Source of the DNA: JAFGED01 sp964551295 | GTDB lineage: Bacteria; Chloroflexota; Anaerolineae; B4-G1 | NCBI GenBank assembly: GCA_964551295.1 | Contig: CAZKDJ010000142.1 | Location: forward strand, 1-10,825 | DNA length: 10,825 nucleotides | Direction of reading: 5' to 3' | Part shown: positions 1 through 5,925 of the stretch, one piece after another | Position numbering within the stretch: the stretch's first letter is position 1 | Layout: the number at the start of each line of letters is the position of its first letter | Program-made: the position numbers and the translations under genes | Notes under the pieces: generated by a model | Seen by the model: the letters and a program-made list of their open reading frames with translations, nothing else | Database searches by the model: none | What the model was told of the DNA's origin: nothing

Positions 1-2066
1 CCCGTCAGCAGCAGCGAAACCTGCCCATACGTCAGCCGCGTGACGATCGAGTTGTTGTTGGCACCCTCCTCCAGTTCTGCCCCAGGGTGGAGTACGATCA
101 TCTCCAGCCCTTCATCGAGCGCCAGATACAACCCCGTCTCGCCCCGATAGACCGTCGCTTTCTCGGCCTCGACCACCTCCAGCCAGCGCTCGTAGGTCGC
201 CGAGTCCAGCGCCATCTCGCGAAAGATCACCGTGTCCACCTGGTACCGCTCCAGCACCGCGATCAGGCCGGTGACGTGGTCGGACTCCGGGTGGGTGAGT
301 AACACGAGGTCGATGGAGCGATCCCAGAACGGCATGCGGCGGCCCAACTGCGCAAGCGCCTGCGTCTCGCTCGGCCCGCCGTCGATGAGCACCTGCCTGC
401 CGGAGGGGGTCTGGATGAAGATGGCGTCCCCCTGCCCCACGTCGAGGAACGTGACGTGAAGCTTGCCGTCGGGCAAGGTCCGCCAGAAGAAAAAGGCCAG
501 GATCAGCAGGATGGCAGCGGTTCCGACGATCACCTTCGTCTGCACGTTGGCGGTGAACTTACGCCACAGCTCGCGGCGGCGCTCCTTGGCCTGCGTGAAC
601 CACCAGGTGAGGCCCGCCAGCAGGGCGTAGTACGCGAACACCATCCAGCCCGCCATCTTGACCGGCACGGAGGCGAGGGGCGCCCACGCCGTCAGCCGCA
701 CCACCTCGATGGTGTAGCTGAGGAACACCCAGGCGACCCAGCCTACCACTTGCCCCAGCGGGCGAAAGATCAATCCCGATAGCAGGGCAAGGCCGCCAAC
801 AATCATCACCCATTGTTGGACGGGCAGGATCAAGAAATTGGTCACCAGGGTGATGAGAGAGAGGCGGCCAAAGATATTCAAGATGATGGGTTGGGCCACA
901 ATTTGCGCCGCCATCGTGACCAGCAATGCCTCGCTGATCAAGCCGACGATCTTTTCGGCGTGTTCGGCGCTCGTGATCCGTGCCAGCGCCCGCTCGAAGG
1001 CGCTCTCCAAAGGCTCGGTGTAGAGCACCAGTCCCACCGTGGCGGCAAAGCTGAGCTGAAACCCTACGTCCCACAGCGTGTGCGGGTTGAGCAGCGTCAT
1101 GAAAAAAGCCGCCGCGGCGAGGGAGGCGGGCGCGTAGGTGCCCCGTCCCAGCCGCATGGCGAGCAGGTAGAGGATGCCCATCACGGCTGCGCGCACCACC
1201 GCCGCCGACGCGCCGACGAGGACCGTATAGATCGCGATGCCCGCGGCGGCGATCCAGAACGCCCGCTTCTTGCCGAACAACCGCCGGGCCAGCCCGAAAA
1301 AGATACCGCTCACGATCGTGATGTTGAATCCTGAAATCGCGATGATGTGCGTCGTGCCGGTGGCGGCAAAGTCGTCCATCAGGTCGGCGGGGATGCCCGT
1401 CTCGACGCCGAGGAGGATGCCAGTGAGCAGCGCCGCCTGTGGCTCCGGCAGGATGGCGGCGATGGTGGATTGGGCGTGTCGCTTGAAGGCAAACAGGGCG
1501 TGCAGGACGGGGCTGGCCTGCCGCTCGGCCAGCAGTGTCACCTCGGCCCGGCGCACCAGCGAGTGGATGCCCTGCCGCGCCAAATAGTCCTTGTAGGAGA
1601 AATCCTCCAGCACCGGCGGCGTCTCCAGCGCCCCCTCGACCATGACGCGGTCGCCGAAGCGCCGCTGTGGGTAGCGGTCGGCCTTGACCAGCGCCAGGCC
1701 GTCCACCTCCAGCTCCGCGCCGCCGGGCAAGGTCAGCCGCTCGGCGCGCACGCGCAGGTTGGTATAATACTCCCGCTCGTCCGGCTCTCCCACTACGACG
1801 CCTTCCAGCCGCACCCAGCCGGCGTCGTTGTAGGTCGCAAGCGAGGTTTCATCAAAGCGGGGGACGACGAGCAGGAAGCGGCCCGCGCCCAAGGCCAACA
1901 TCAGCGCACACAGCGCGCCCGTCCGAGCGCGGGGATTCTCCCGCCACAGCAGGAGCACGAGGAACGCCATCAGGCCCAGCACGGGCAGCGCCTGCCAGGG
2001 CAGGCCGGTTCCCTCGGCCAGCGCGATGCCCGCCAGCCAGGCCACGGCCAGGTACACGAGTGTCAA
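1..2066 (-). CDS. comEC: ComEC/Rec2 DNA-uptake channel protein, C-terminus cut by the window edge
   Basis: ComEC forms the inner-membrane channel that carries single-stranded DNA into the cytoplasm during natural transformation. About 688 codons are visible in one unbroken frame. Residues 1-200 hold hydrophobic segments and a soluble N-terminal (DUF4131-like) region. Residues about 205-520 are the multi-helix Competence domain, with HIIAISGFN near 240-248 and VGASAAVVRAAVMG near 284-297, matching the family's AISG and RA..M motifs. From about 535 comes a metallo-beta-lactamase-like domain with LDVGQGD (541-547), HPESDH (592-597) and, near the window edge, NNNSIVTRLTYG. The second metal-ligand position, usually His in HxHxDH, is Glu here. 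The family usually runs to 750-850 residues, so roughly 100 are missing. The start is TTG at 2066, chosen because GGAGGG lies 7 nt upstream. It is the last visible gene of a minus-strand series, 61 nt after the protease gene, and may be co-transcribed with it. Confidence 0.95.
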   Translation of the reverse strand, partial: MTLVYLAVAWLAGIALAEGTGLPWQALPVLGLMAFLVLLLWRENPRARTGALCALMLALGAGRFLLVVPRFDETSLATYNDAGWVRLEGVVVGEPDEREYYTNLRVRAERLTLPGGAELEVDGLALVKADRYPQRRFGDRVMVEGALETPPVLEDFSYKDYLARQGIHSLVRRAEVTLLAERQASPVLHALFAFKRHAQSTIAAILPEPQAALLTGILLGVETGIPADLMDDFAATGTTHIIAISGFNITIVSGIFFGLARRLFGKKRAFWIAAAGIAIYTVLVGASAAVVRAAVMGILYLLAMRLGRGTYAPASLAAAAFFMTLLNPHTLWDVGFQLSFAATVGLVLYTEPLESAFERALARITSAEHAEKIVGLISEALLVTMAAQIVAQPIILNIFGRLSLITLVTNFLILPVQQWVMIVGGLALLSGLIFRPLGQVVGWVAWVFLSYTIEVVRLTAWAPLASVPVKMAGWMVFAYYALLAGLTWWFTQAKERRRELWRKFTANVQTKVIVGTAAILLILAFFFWRTLPDGKLHVTFLDVGQGDAIFIQTPSGRQVLIDGGPSETQALAQLGRRMPFWDRSIDLVLLTHPESDHVTGLIAVLERYQVDTVIFREMALDSATYERWLEVVEAEKATVYRGETGLYLALDEGLEMIVLHPGAELEEGANNNSIVTRLTYGQVSLLLT

Positions 2067-2073
2067 CGGATTA

Positions 2074-2079
2074 CCCTCC
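2074..2079 (-). promoter_or_regulatory. Shine-Dalgarno sequence fixing the TTG start of comEC
   Basis: GGAGGG on the minus strand lies 7 nt before TTG at 2066. No ATG or GTG in the comEC frame sits at a comparable distance, so this site supports a TTG start. The N-terminal peptide that follows (TLVYLAVAWLAGIALAEG) is hydrophobic, as expected for ComEC. Confidence 0.75.
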
Positions 2080-2127
2080 GATTTGATGTGTGGTTTTGCT
2101 TACCTTCGAGATCCTCTGAAAAGCTCT

Positions 2128-2511
2128 CTACTCCAGCACCTGGGTTGTGGAGGATGGGCCGTCAAGCAGGAGGCGCAGTCTGTTGAGCACGTTACGCCCA
2201 AGGATGATTTCGTCACCCCGCTCATCTCCGATCACTTCAACAGCAGGAAAACGGAGCGCGCCAATTCCTACGTCCACGGTGAACATCCGATCCCTGCGCC
2301 ACTCTCCCCACTGGCTTCGCAGTCGCACGTCATCCACAATGGGAGCTTGAAGGTTTTCGACGAGTTTGATTGGAACAATGGTTCCGTCGGCAGCCGTATC
2401 AATGATGGCCGTGTATGGCCCAAGTGCAAGAGGCTCCTCCGGGTACCCCAAACGAACCTCCAAAACCGGCATTGGGGGATACCACGTCTCACTGTAATGA
2501 TAAACCATCAT
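2128..2511 (-). CDS. retropepsin-like (clan AA) aspartic protease, small soluble protein
   Basis: This 127-residue protein has the single-domain layout of bacterial retroviral-type aspartic proteases, which act as homodimers with one catalytic Asp per subunit. The active-site region reads AIIDTAADGTIVP (residues 35-47), with Asp38 the predicted catalytic residue. The usual DTGA is DTAA here. The second family signature, a hydrophobic pair followed by GR in a loop near the C-terminus, is visible as DEIILGRNVLNRL. No signal peptide or membrane helix is seen, so it should be cytosolic. The gene starts ATGATG, and its first ATG overlaps the TGA of the upstream gene (ATGA, 4 nt), which indicates translational coupling. 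Small proteases of this type are known next to DUF5678-like genes in several bacterial phyla; the substrate is not known to me. The Gly-to-Ala change beside Asp38 leaves activity uncertain. Confidence 0.75.
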   Translation of the reverse strand: MMVYHYSETWYPPMPVLEVRLGYPEEPLALGPYTAIIDTAADGTIVPIKLVENLQAPIVDDVRLRSQWGEWRRDRMFTVDVGIGALRFPAVEVIGDERGDEIILGRNVLNRLRLLLDGPSSTTQVLE

Positions 2512-2879
2512 CTTTCGTCCCGTTCCAGGCGTGGGCTACGAAAAGCGAGTACTCGCTCCGGTTCGGAGCTCACCCGGCGCAGGAGAACGGCCGCCCGTCC
2601 AAACCGTTGCCGGATACGCCGGTGGAGTGCCACAAAGTCCTTGTCGTGATCTACTACTTGCCCTTCGTGTATAGCGACCACCTCACCATCATACTGTGCC
2701 ACCAACTCGGCGTGCATTTCACAAAAGGTGGTGGCCTCTTCCTTCATCTTTTCTTCCTGAGCCTGACGTATGTAGCGCCGGAGAGCAGTTGCCACGATTT
2801 CTTCCACTTGGCTCTGCCGTCGTGTGGCCAACTGCTCCAGGTCCTGTGCCAGATCAGGCTGTACCGTAATTGTCGCCAT
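2508..2879 (-). CDS. ribbon-helix-helix (CopG-like) plus DUF5678-like protein
   Basis: This 123-residue protein begins with MATITVQPDLAQDLEQLATR, a beta strand followed by helices as in ribbon-helix-helix DNA-binding proteins (residues 1-45). A charged helix follows, then a segment near residues 57-108 containing YDGEVVAIHEGQVVDHDKDF and a run ending in LLRRV, which resembles DUF5678 domains. A Shine-Dalgarno GGGAG sits 6 nt before ATG. It overlaps the protease gene by 4 nt, so the two proteins are probably made together. By analogy with antitoxin-type RHH proteins it may bind its own promoter, and the protease may act on it or on a shared target; both are inference. I see no separate strong promoter just upstream, although a palindrome lies there at 2921-2935. 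It could instead be described simply as a conserved hypothetical protein. Confidence 0.7.
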   Translation of the reverse strand: MATITVQPDLAQDLEQLATRRQSQVEEIVATALRRYIRQAQEEKMKEEATTFCEMHAELVAQYDGEVVAIHEGQVVDHDKDFVALHRRIRQRFGRAAVLLRRVSSEPERVLAFRSPRLERDER

Positions 2880-2902
2880 CGAACGCTCCCTGCATTACAC
2901 CA

Positions 2903-2956
2903 GCATCTCTGCCAATCCCTAGCTTTGACAAAGCTGGCCTTGAATTCGACATTCAA
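2903..2956 (-). pseudogene. probable remnant of a RelE/ParE-type toxin gene
   Basis: Immediately after the antitoxin-like ORF, a TTG overlapping its TGA stop (TTGA, 4-nt overlap) opens a frame reading MNVEFKASFVKARDW. This is the style of RelE/ParE-family N-termini (typically M.V.FK.SF.KDL). Downstream the frame soon loses resemblance (QRCWCNAGSVRW) and runs into the RHH/DUF5678 gene in another frame. The overlap with the upstream stop is what an antitoxin-toxin operon would show. Only about 14 residues support this, so it is a plausible but unproven fossil. Alternatively it is a chance frame in a 73-nt spacer. Confidence 0.4.
2921..2935. repeat. 15-bp perfect palindrome, possible operator
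   Basis: AGCTTTG and CAAAGCT flank a single central base. The site lies 42 nt upstream of the RHH/DUF5678 start, where an autorepressor of that class could bind. It also falls inside the toxin-like remnant frame, so it may be incidental. Confidence 0.35.
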
Positions 2957-3096
2957 GCTTCATCGGCCTCCAGGGCTTGGAGAACCTGGGCCTTTGAGAC
3001 GGTTTCGGTAGATTCACTCTCCTCGATGGCTTTTACCAAGGCCCAGTCCTCGAGCAAGTCCCTGAGATGCGTTTCCTTGACCGATATGGTGGACAT
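2953..3096 (-). CDS. small antitoxin-like protein, 47 residues
   Basis: The protein starts MSTISVKETHLRDLLEDWAL and continues with KAIEESESTETVSKAQVLQALEADEA in two parts of the same short chain. The C-terminal pattern (ED.AL..AI.E...TE.VS...V...L) resembles antitoxins that pair with RelE-type toxins, but those are commonly about 70-80 residues. The segment that usually separates the N-terminal and C-terminal parts seems to be missing here, as if by an in-frame deletion. The ATG at 3096 is preferred over an in-frame start at 3138 because GGGAG lies 9 nt upstream, and because the 3138 start would sit within 12 nt of the predicted -10 box, upstream of transcription. It leads the minus-strand series, with the toxin-like remnant just after it. 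If still made, it may be an orphan antitoxin or a DNA-binding regulator. Function is inferred from pattern only. Confidence 0.5.
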   Translation of the reverse strand: MSTISVKETHLRDLLEDWALVKAIEESESTETVSKAQVLQALEADEA

Positions 3097-3126
3097 GGTA
3101 ATGCGCTCCCGAGATATGATACGCCA

Positions 3127-3154
3127 AGTATAACACACTATTTGAGCGGCGCAA
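3127..3154 (-). promoter_or_regulatory. promoter for the antitoxin-like/RHH/protease series
   Basis: On the minus strand TTGCGC (3154-3149) and TATACT (3132-3127) are separated by 16 bp. Transcription would start near 3120, leaving a leader of about 24 nt before ATG at 3096. No comparable promoter is seen between the downstream genes, so it may drive the series through the protease and possibly comEC. Confidence 0.6.
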
Positions 3155-3227
3155 TTTTATTCATTGGCTCGTCTTGCTGACTGTCGGCGTGTCGTTATGT
3201 GATTGGTGCTGGACTCGCTCCTTGTTT

Positions 3228-3256
3228 TTGACCTTTGGGTGGGATGGGGCTATACT
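3228..3256 (+). promoter_or_regulatory. sigma70-type promoter for the TPR/DUF6232 operon
   Basis: TTGACC (3228-3233) and TATACT (3251-3256) are 17 bp apart, close to consensus in sequence and spacing. The predicted start near 3263 leaves about 33 nt before the ATG. It is divergent from the promoter at 3127-3154, with about 73 bp between the two -35 boxes. Confidence 0.75.
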
Positions 3257-3295
3257 AAACCTGGTTAGGGAGAGTGCATAAAGGCAGGGAGAGCT

Positions 3296-3535
3296 ATGGC
3301 AGACGATGACTTGAGTCAAGCAATCCTCGCAATACAAAGCGGCGACATGGAACGAGCTAGAGCAACGCTTAGCGCCATCCTACGCCGAGACCCCAACAAC
3401 GTCAATGCCTGGCGCTGGATGGCGGCAGCCATCGACGATCCTGCAAAGAAACGGCAGTGTTGGCAGCGCGTTTTGAGCCTAAAGCCAGGTGATGAGCAAG
3501 CAGTGCAGGCATTAGGGGGTACACCGTCAAAGTGA
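3296..3535 (+). CDS. small TPR-repeat protein
   Basis: This 79-residue soluble protein carries a compact pair of tetratricopeptide-like helical hairpins. The first, residues about 5-35, reads LSQAILAIQSGDMERARATL and leads into ILRRDPNNVNAWRWMA. The second covers about 36-72, with DDPAKKRQCWQRVLSLKPGD. The pattern of a DP/DPNN turn followed by AW.W.. is typical of TPR proteins common in Chloroflexota, where such units often act as protein-binding modules at the start of longer proteins. Here the unit stands alone, much shorter than those. GGGAGAG lies 2 nt before ATG, closer than usual. The next gene starts 1 nt after the stop, so the two are translationally coupled and may work together. No partner or process can be named from sequence. 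Confidence 0.75.
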   Translation: MADDDLSQAILAIQSGDMERARATLSAILRRDPNNVNAWRWMAAAIDDPAKKRQCWQRVLSLKPGDEQAVQALGGTPSK

Positions 3536-3536
3536 T

Positions 3537-3989
3537 GTGAGTGATCACCAGCAAGCAGCAGGTTCAGCAACAGGAGAAGCGATATACTTTGATAGTGGTG
3601 ATGTGATAGTAACAAGTGCTCGCATTGTCATTGGAGCAAAGCTCTATTCTGTCAAACATATAACCTCAGTGCAGACGGTCAAGCTACGGAACCAGGCTCG
3701 TTTCTGGGGTATCATCATAGCACTTTTTGGGGTACTCATCGTACTTTTAGGTTTACCCTCTTTCTTCTATGAGAGAGGTCAGGGTAGTAGCAGTGGAATC
3801 GGTGGTTGTGGTTGTATCGTCACTGGTGTCATAATGTCGGTAACCGGTGTTAGCCTAGCTGTGTTTAGCAAGACCAAGTATGTCGTGCGATTGGCTTCAG
3901 CGTCCGGCGAGGTTGATGCACTGAAGTCACCAGATAAGGAATTGATAGCCGCCATCGTAGGAGCGATCACGAAGGCAATAACCAAATAA
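3537..3989 (+). CDS. DUF6232-like small membrane protein
   Basis: This 150-residue protein opens with a soluble part of about 55 residues. It contains IYFDSGDVIVTSARIVIGAK and LYSVKHITSVQTV, the pattern of DUF6232 proteins (a short beta-rich segment, then Y...I.SV). Two membrane helices follow: about residues 57-79 (FWGIIIALFGVLIVLLG...) and about 87-111 (GIGGCGCIVTGVIMSVTGVS...). The C-terminal 40 residues are soluble again (VVRLASASGEVDALKSPD). The start is GTG at 3537, one base after the TPR gene's stop. A GGGGGT about 18 nt upstream is too far for a normal ribosome site, so reinitiation after the TPR gene is likely. Base composition is clearly lower in G+C than the flanking core genes, suggesting later acquisition. 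The role of this family is unknown to me. Confidence 0.7.
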   Translation: MSDHQQAAGSATGEAIYFDSGDVIVTSARIVIGAKLYSVKHITSVQTVKLRNQARFWGIIIALFGVLIVLLGLPSFFYERGQGSSSGIGGCGCIVTGVIMSVTGVSLAVFSKTKYVVRLASASGEVDALKSPDKELIAAIVGAITKAITK

Positions 3990-4006
3990 CTCCTCAAAAG
4001 CCGGTA

Positions 4007-4035
4007 GGTTGGGTCAAGCGGAGCGCGACCCAACC
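4007..4035. repeat. GGTTGGGTC inverted repeat, copy 1
   Basis: GGTTGGGTC (4007-4015) and GACCCAACC (4027-4035) are perfect 9-bp arms around an 11-nt loop. It lies just after the DUF6232-like gene in the convergent gap before the kinase gene. It is not followed by a T-run on either strand, so it is not a standard intrinsic terminator. Similar GTTGGGT...ACCCAAC hairpins are common dispersed intergenic repeats in many bacteria. Confidence 0.75.
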
Positions 4036-4096
4036 GTTCGCCGATTCCCGGCCACGACCATAGAGAAATCACGGCGGTGACTTGGCCAAAGTCAAT

Positions 4097-4155
4097 AGAT
4101 TGGGTAGGAACGAATCGGGGGCCGCAAGCCAAAGGCTCGGAGCGAAACCCAACCT
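4097..4155. repeat. GGTTGGGT-type inverted repeat, degenerate copy 2
   Basis: AGATTGGGT (4097-4105) and ACCCAACCT (4147-4155) pair at 8 of 9 positions, but the loop is 41 nt instead of 11. The right arm with its loop side (4138-4154) matches 15 of 17 bases of copy 1 (4019-4035). The extra loop bases look like an insertion or a rearranged copy. Confidence 0.6.
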
Positions 4156-4179
4156 TCGATTCAGGCCTGCCCCGAAAAA

Positions 4180-4245
4180 GATGACGCGTCATCTCTGCAG
4201 AGACGACAAGTCAACTCTGAAAAGGCGACGGGTCGTCTCTGCTCC
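4180..4245. repeat. 22-bp tandem repeat of imperfect palindromes, three units
   Basis: Units start at 4180, 4202 and 4224, each 22 bp, with the shape GRYGAC-NN-GTCRWC followed by CTCTG and a few bases. Unit 1 begins with the perfect 14-bp palindrome GATGACGCGTCATC. Units 2 and 3 are decayed versions. A partial fourth unit (GGCGACGCGG) starts at 4253, 29 bp after the third. Because units are palindromic, larger inverted repeats also exist: an 11-bp perfect pair, GCAGAGACGAC (4197-4207) with GTCGTCTCTGC (4232-4242), and the 12-bp palindrome TCTCTGCAGAGA at 4192-4203. Confidence 0.7.
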
Positions 4246-4261
4246 AAAAACAGGCGACGCG

Positions 4262-4288
4262 GTAAGGCGGATTGCCAATCCGCCCTAC
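4262..4288. repeat. 27-nt hairpin, loop GCC, downstream of the kinase gene
   Basis: Arms GTAAGGCGGATT (4262-4273) and AATCCGCCCTAC (4277-4288) surround loop GCC, with 11 of 12 positions paired. It has the same length, loop and outer arms as the hairpin at 6035-6061 on the other side of the kinase gene, but different inner arms. It sits 38 nt beyond the kinase stop codon and could affect the 3' end of that transcript. Confidence 0.8.
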
Positions 4289-4303
4289 ATTTCGTCGTTC
4301 ATG

Positions 4304-4318
4304 GTGAACGCAGTTCAT
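4304..4318. repeat. GTGAAC-GCA-GTTCAT short hairpin, left copy
   Basis: Six-base arms with one mismatch enclose GCA. It lies 15 nt after the CCTAC end of the preceding hairpin, almost the same arrangement as at 5983-6014 upstream of the kinase gene (16 nt). The 18-nt core around it matches the right copy at 17 positions. Confidence 0.7.
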
Positions 4319-4323
4319 GGCGA

Positions 4324-5904
4324 CTACCTCGCCTCAGGCACCGTAAACCAGAATGTCGTCCCCTTCCCCAGCTCGCTCTCCACGTTGAGCTGCCCGCCCT
4401 GCAGCTCGACCAGGTTCTTGACGATGCACAGCCCTAGCCCCGTCCCCTGCCGCTCCCGCACGTCGGGGTTATCGGAGCGGAAGAACTTTGTGAACAACCG
4501 CTCCTGATCCTCGGCAGAGATGCCGATGCCGGTATCGGCGACGACGCAGTGCACGTACCCATCCTTGCGGCTGGCCTGCACGCGGATTTGCCTGCCCTCG
4601 GGCGTGTACTTGTAGGCGTTGCTGATCAGGTTGATCAGGATCTGCGTCAGCCGCGCCGGGTCGGCATAGACCGGCGGCAGGTCCTGCGGTATCTTGACGC
4701 TCAGCTTTTGCGACCTCATCTCGATCTGCCGCCGGGTGGCCTCCAGGGCATTCTTCAACACCTCGGTCAGGTCGGTGGGCTGCAGATCCAGACTCAGGTG
4801 CCCGGTCTCGATGCGCGAGATGTCCTGCAAGTCGGAGAGCAGAATCTGCATACGGTCGGCGTTGCTGCGGACGACGTGCAGATACTTCGCCTGCTCCTCG
4901 GTCAAGGGCTGCTTGGCGTGCCCCCGCAGCAGCAGGTCGGTGTAACACCCGATGGAGGTCAGCGGCGTCCCCATCTCGTGGGCGACGAGGGAGACAAACT
5001 CCGACTTGGCCAGGTCGGCCTGACGCACCTCCTCGTACAGGCGCGCGTTCTCGATGGCGATGGCCGCGTAATCAGCCAGGGCCATCAGCAGTTGCTTGGC
5101 GTGGCTGCCAAAGGAGCGCGTGGTCACGGGATTGCCCAGGCCGATGGCGCCGACGACCTTGTCCCCCACCGTCAGCGGCGCGCTGAGCATCTCGCCGCTG
5201 GCGGTGGCGTCCCCTGCGCGGATCGCATCGGTCGCCAACTCCTCGGGACCACGGCGGGCGATGTGGTGATGTTCGCCATCCACCCGCTGGCGTTGGATCG
5301 CCGGGCGCAGCTTGTTGGTCTCCTCGTCCACCAGCATCAGCGACGCCTCCTCGGCGCCGATGACGTAAAAGACGGCATCCAGGATGCGCTCCAACAACTG
5401 ATCCCTGTCCAGCAGCGAGGTGACCGATTTCCCTATGCCGTACAGGGTGTCCATCTCACGCACCATGCGGCGCAGCTCCTGGTTGGCCGCCGCCAGACTC
5501 TGGGTGAGAAGCTCCTTTTCCCGCCGCAGACGGACATCGGCGAGCGCACGATCCATGGCGGCAAACAGCTCCTCGGAGGTGAACGGCTTGCTCAGGTAGT
5601 CCTTCACGCCCTTGCGGAAGAACTCGACGGCGATGGCCTCGGAGCCGTGGGAGGTGATCAATATGACGGGGATATCTGCCTGGCGCTCGTTGAGCGCATC
5701 CACGACCTGGGAACCATCCATCTGGGGCATCTCTAGGTCCAGCAGGACCAGATCGGGGGAATCGTCCAGGGCCATCTGGAGCCCCTTGGCCCCGTCGGTT
5801 GCCTCCGCCACGGTGTAGCCCCCTCGATCGGCGAGGGCCTGGACCACAAACTCCCGTATGGCCTGGCTGTCATCCACGATCAGGATACGCACGCTTGATT
5901 CCAT
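4324..5904 (-). CDS. cytosolic REC-GAF-HisKA-HATPase sensor histidine kinase
   Basis: The protein combines a receiver with a histidine kinase in one soluble chain of 526 residues. The receiver (about 5-120) has the acidic pair Asp11/Asp12, phospho-acceptor Asp56 in LLDLEMPQMDG, Thr84 and Lys106 in YLSKPF. A short coiled coil (about 125-155) leads to a GAF domain (about 155-285) that may bind a small ligand. Next is the dimerisation/H-box with predicted phospho-His309 (VAHEMGTPLTSI; the family more often has ELRTPL) and a complete ATPase domain: N-box Asn429, DTGIGIS from 457, and GTGLGL from 487. No membrane helix or signal peptide is seen, so the input is cytoplasmic: phosphoryl transfer to its receiver from another kinase, or a GAF ligand. 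ATG at 5904 is preferred (CGGAGCG just upstream); an in-frame GTG at 5934 lies inside a palindromic repeat. No partner regulator gene is adjacent, so its output is unknown. Confidence 0.93.
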   Translation of the reverse strand: MESSVRILIVDDSQAIREFVVQALADRGGYTVAEATDGAKGLQMALDDSPDLVLLDLEMPQMDGSQVVDALNERQADIPVILITSHGSEAIAVEFFRKGVKDYLSKPFTSEELFAAMDRALADVRLRREKELLTQSLAAANQELRRMVREMDTLYGIGKSVTSLLDRDQLLERILDAVFYVIGAEEASLMLVDEETNKLRPAIQRQRVDGEHHHIARRGPEELATDAIRAGDATASGEMLSAPLTVGDKVVGAIGLGNPVTTRSFGSHAKQLLMALADYAAIAIENARLYEEVRQADLAKSEFVSLVAHEMGTPLTSIGCYTDLLLRGHAKQPLTEEQAKYLHVVRSNADRMQILLSDLQDISRIETGHLSLDLQPTDLTEVLKNALEATRRQIEMRSQKLSVKIPQDLPPVYADPARLTQILINLISNAYKYTPEGRQIRVQASRKDGYVHCVVADTGIGISAEDQERLFTKFFRSDNPDVRERQGTGLGLCIVKNLVELQGGQLNVESELGKGTTFWFTVPEAR

Positions 5905-5925
5905 AACGCTCCGAAAATGAACCCT

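Noticed and set aside
456..2186. Long plus-strand ORFs opposite comEC
   Set aside because: They are mirror frames of a GC-rich gene whose minus-strand product has clear ComEC motifs in one continuous frame; their peptides are low-complexity, rich in Gln, Arg and His, without family features.
4007..4035. Intrinsic terminator after the DUF6232-like gene
   Set aside because: The hairpin is strong, but no T-run follows on either strand; it fits a dispersed repeat better, though a role in ending transcription is not excluded.
4180..4260. CRISPR array
   Set aside because: Units are contiguous, 22 bp, mutually diverged and without unique spacers; no cas genes are near.
4549..5736. 395-codon plus-strand ORF opposite the kinase
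   Set aside because: It lies wholly within the kinase gene, whose domains and active-site residues are intact. The antisense peptide shows no motif and no ribosome site of note.
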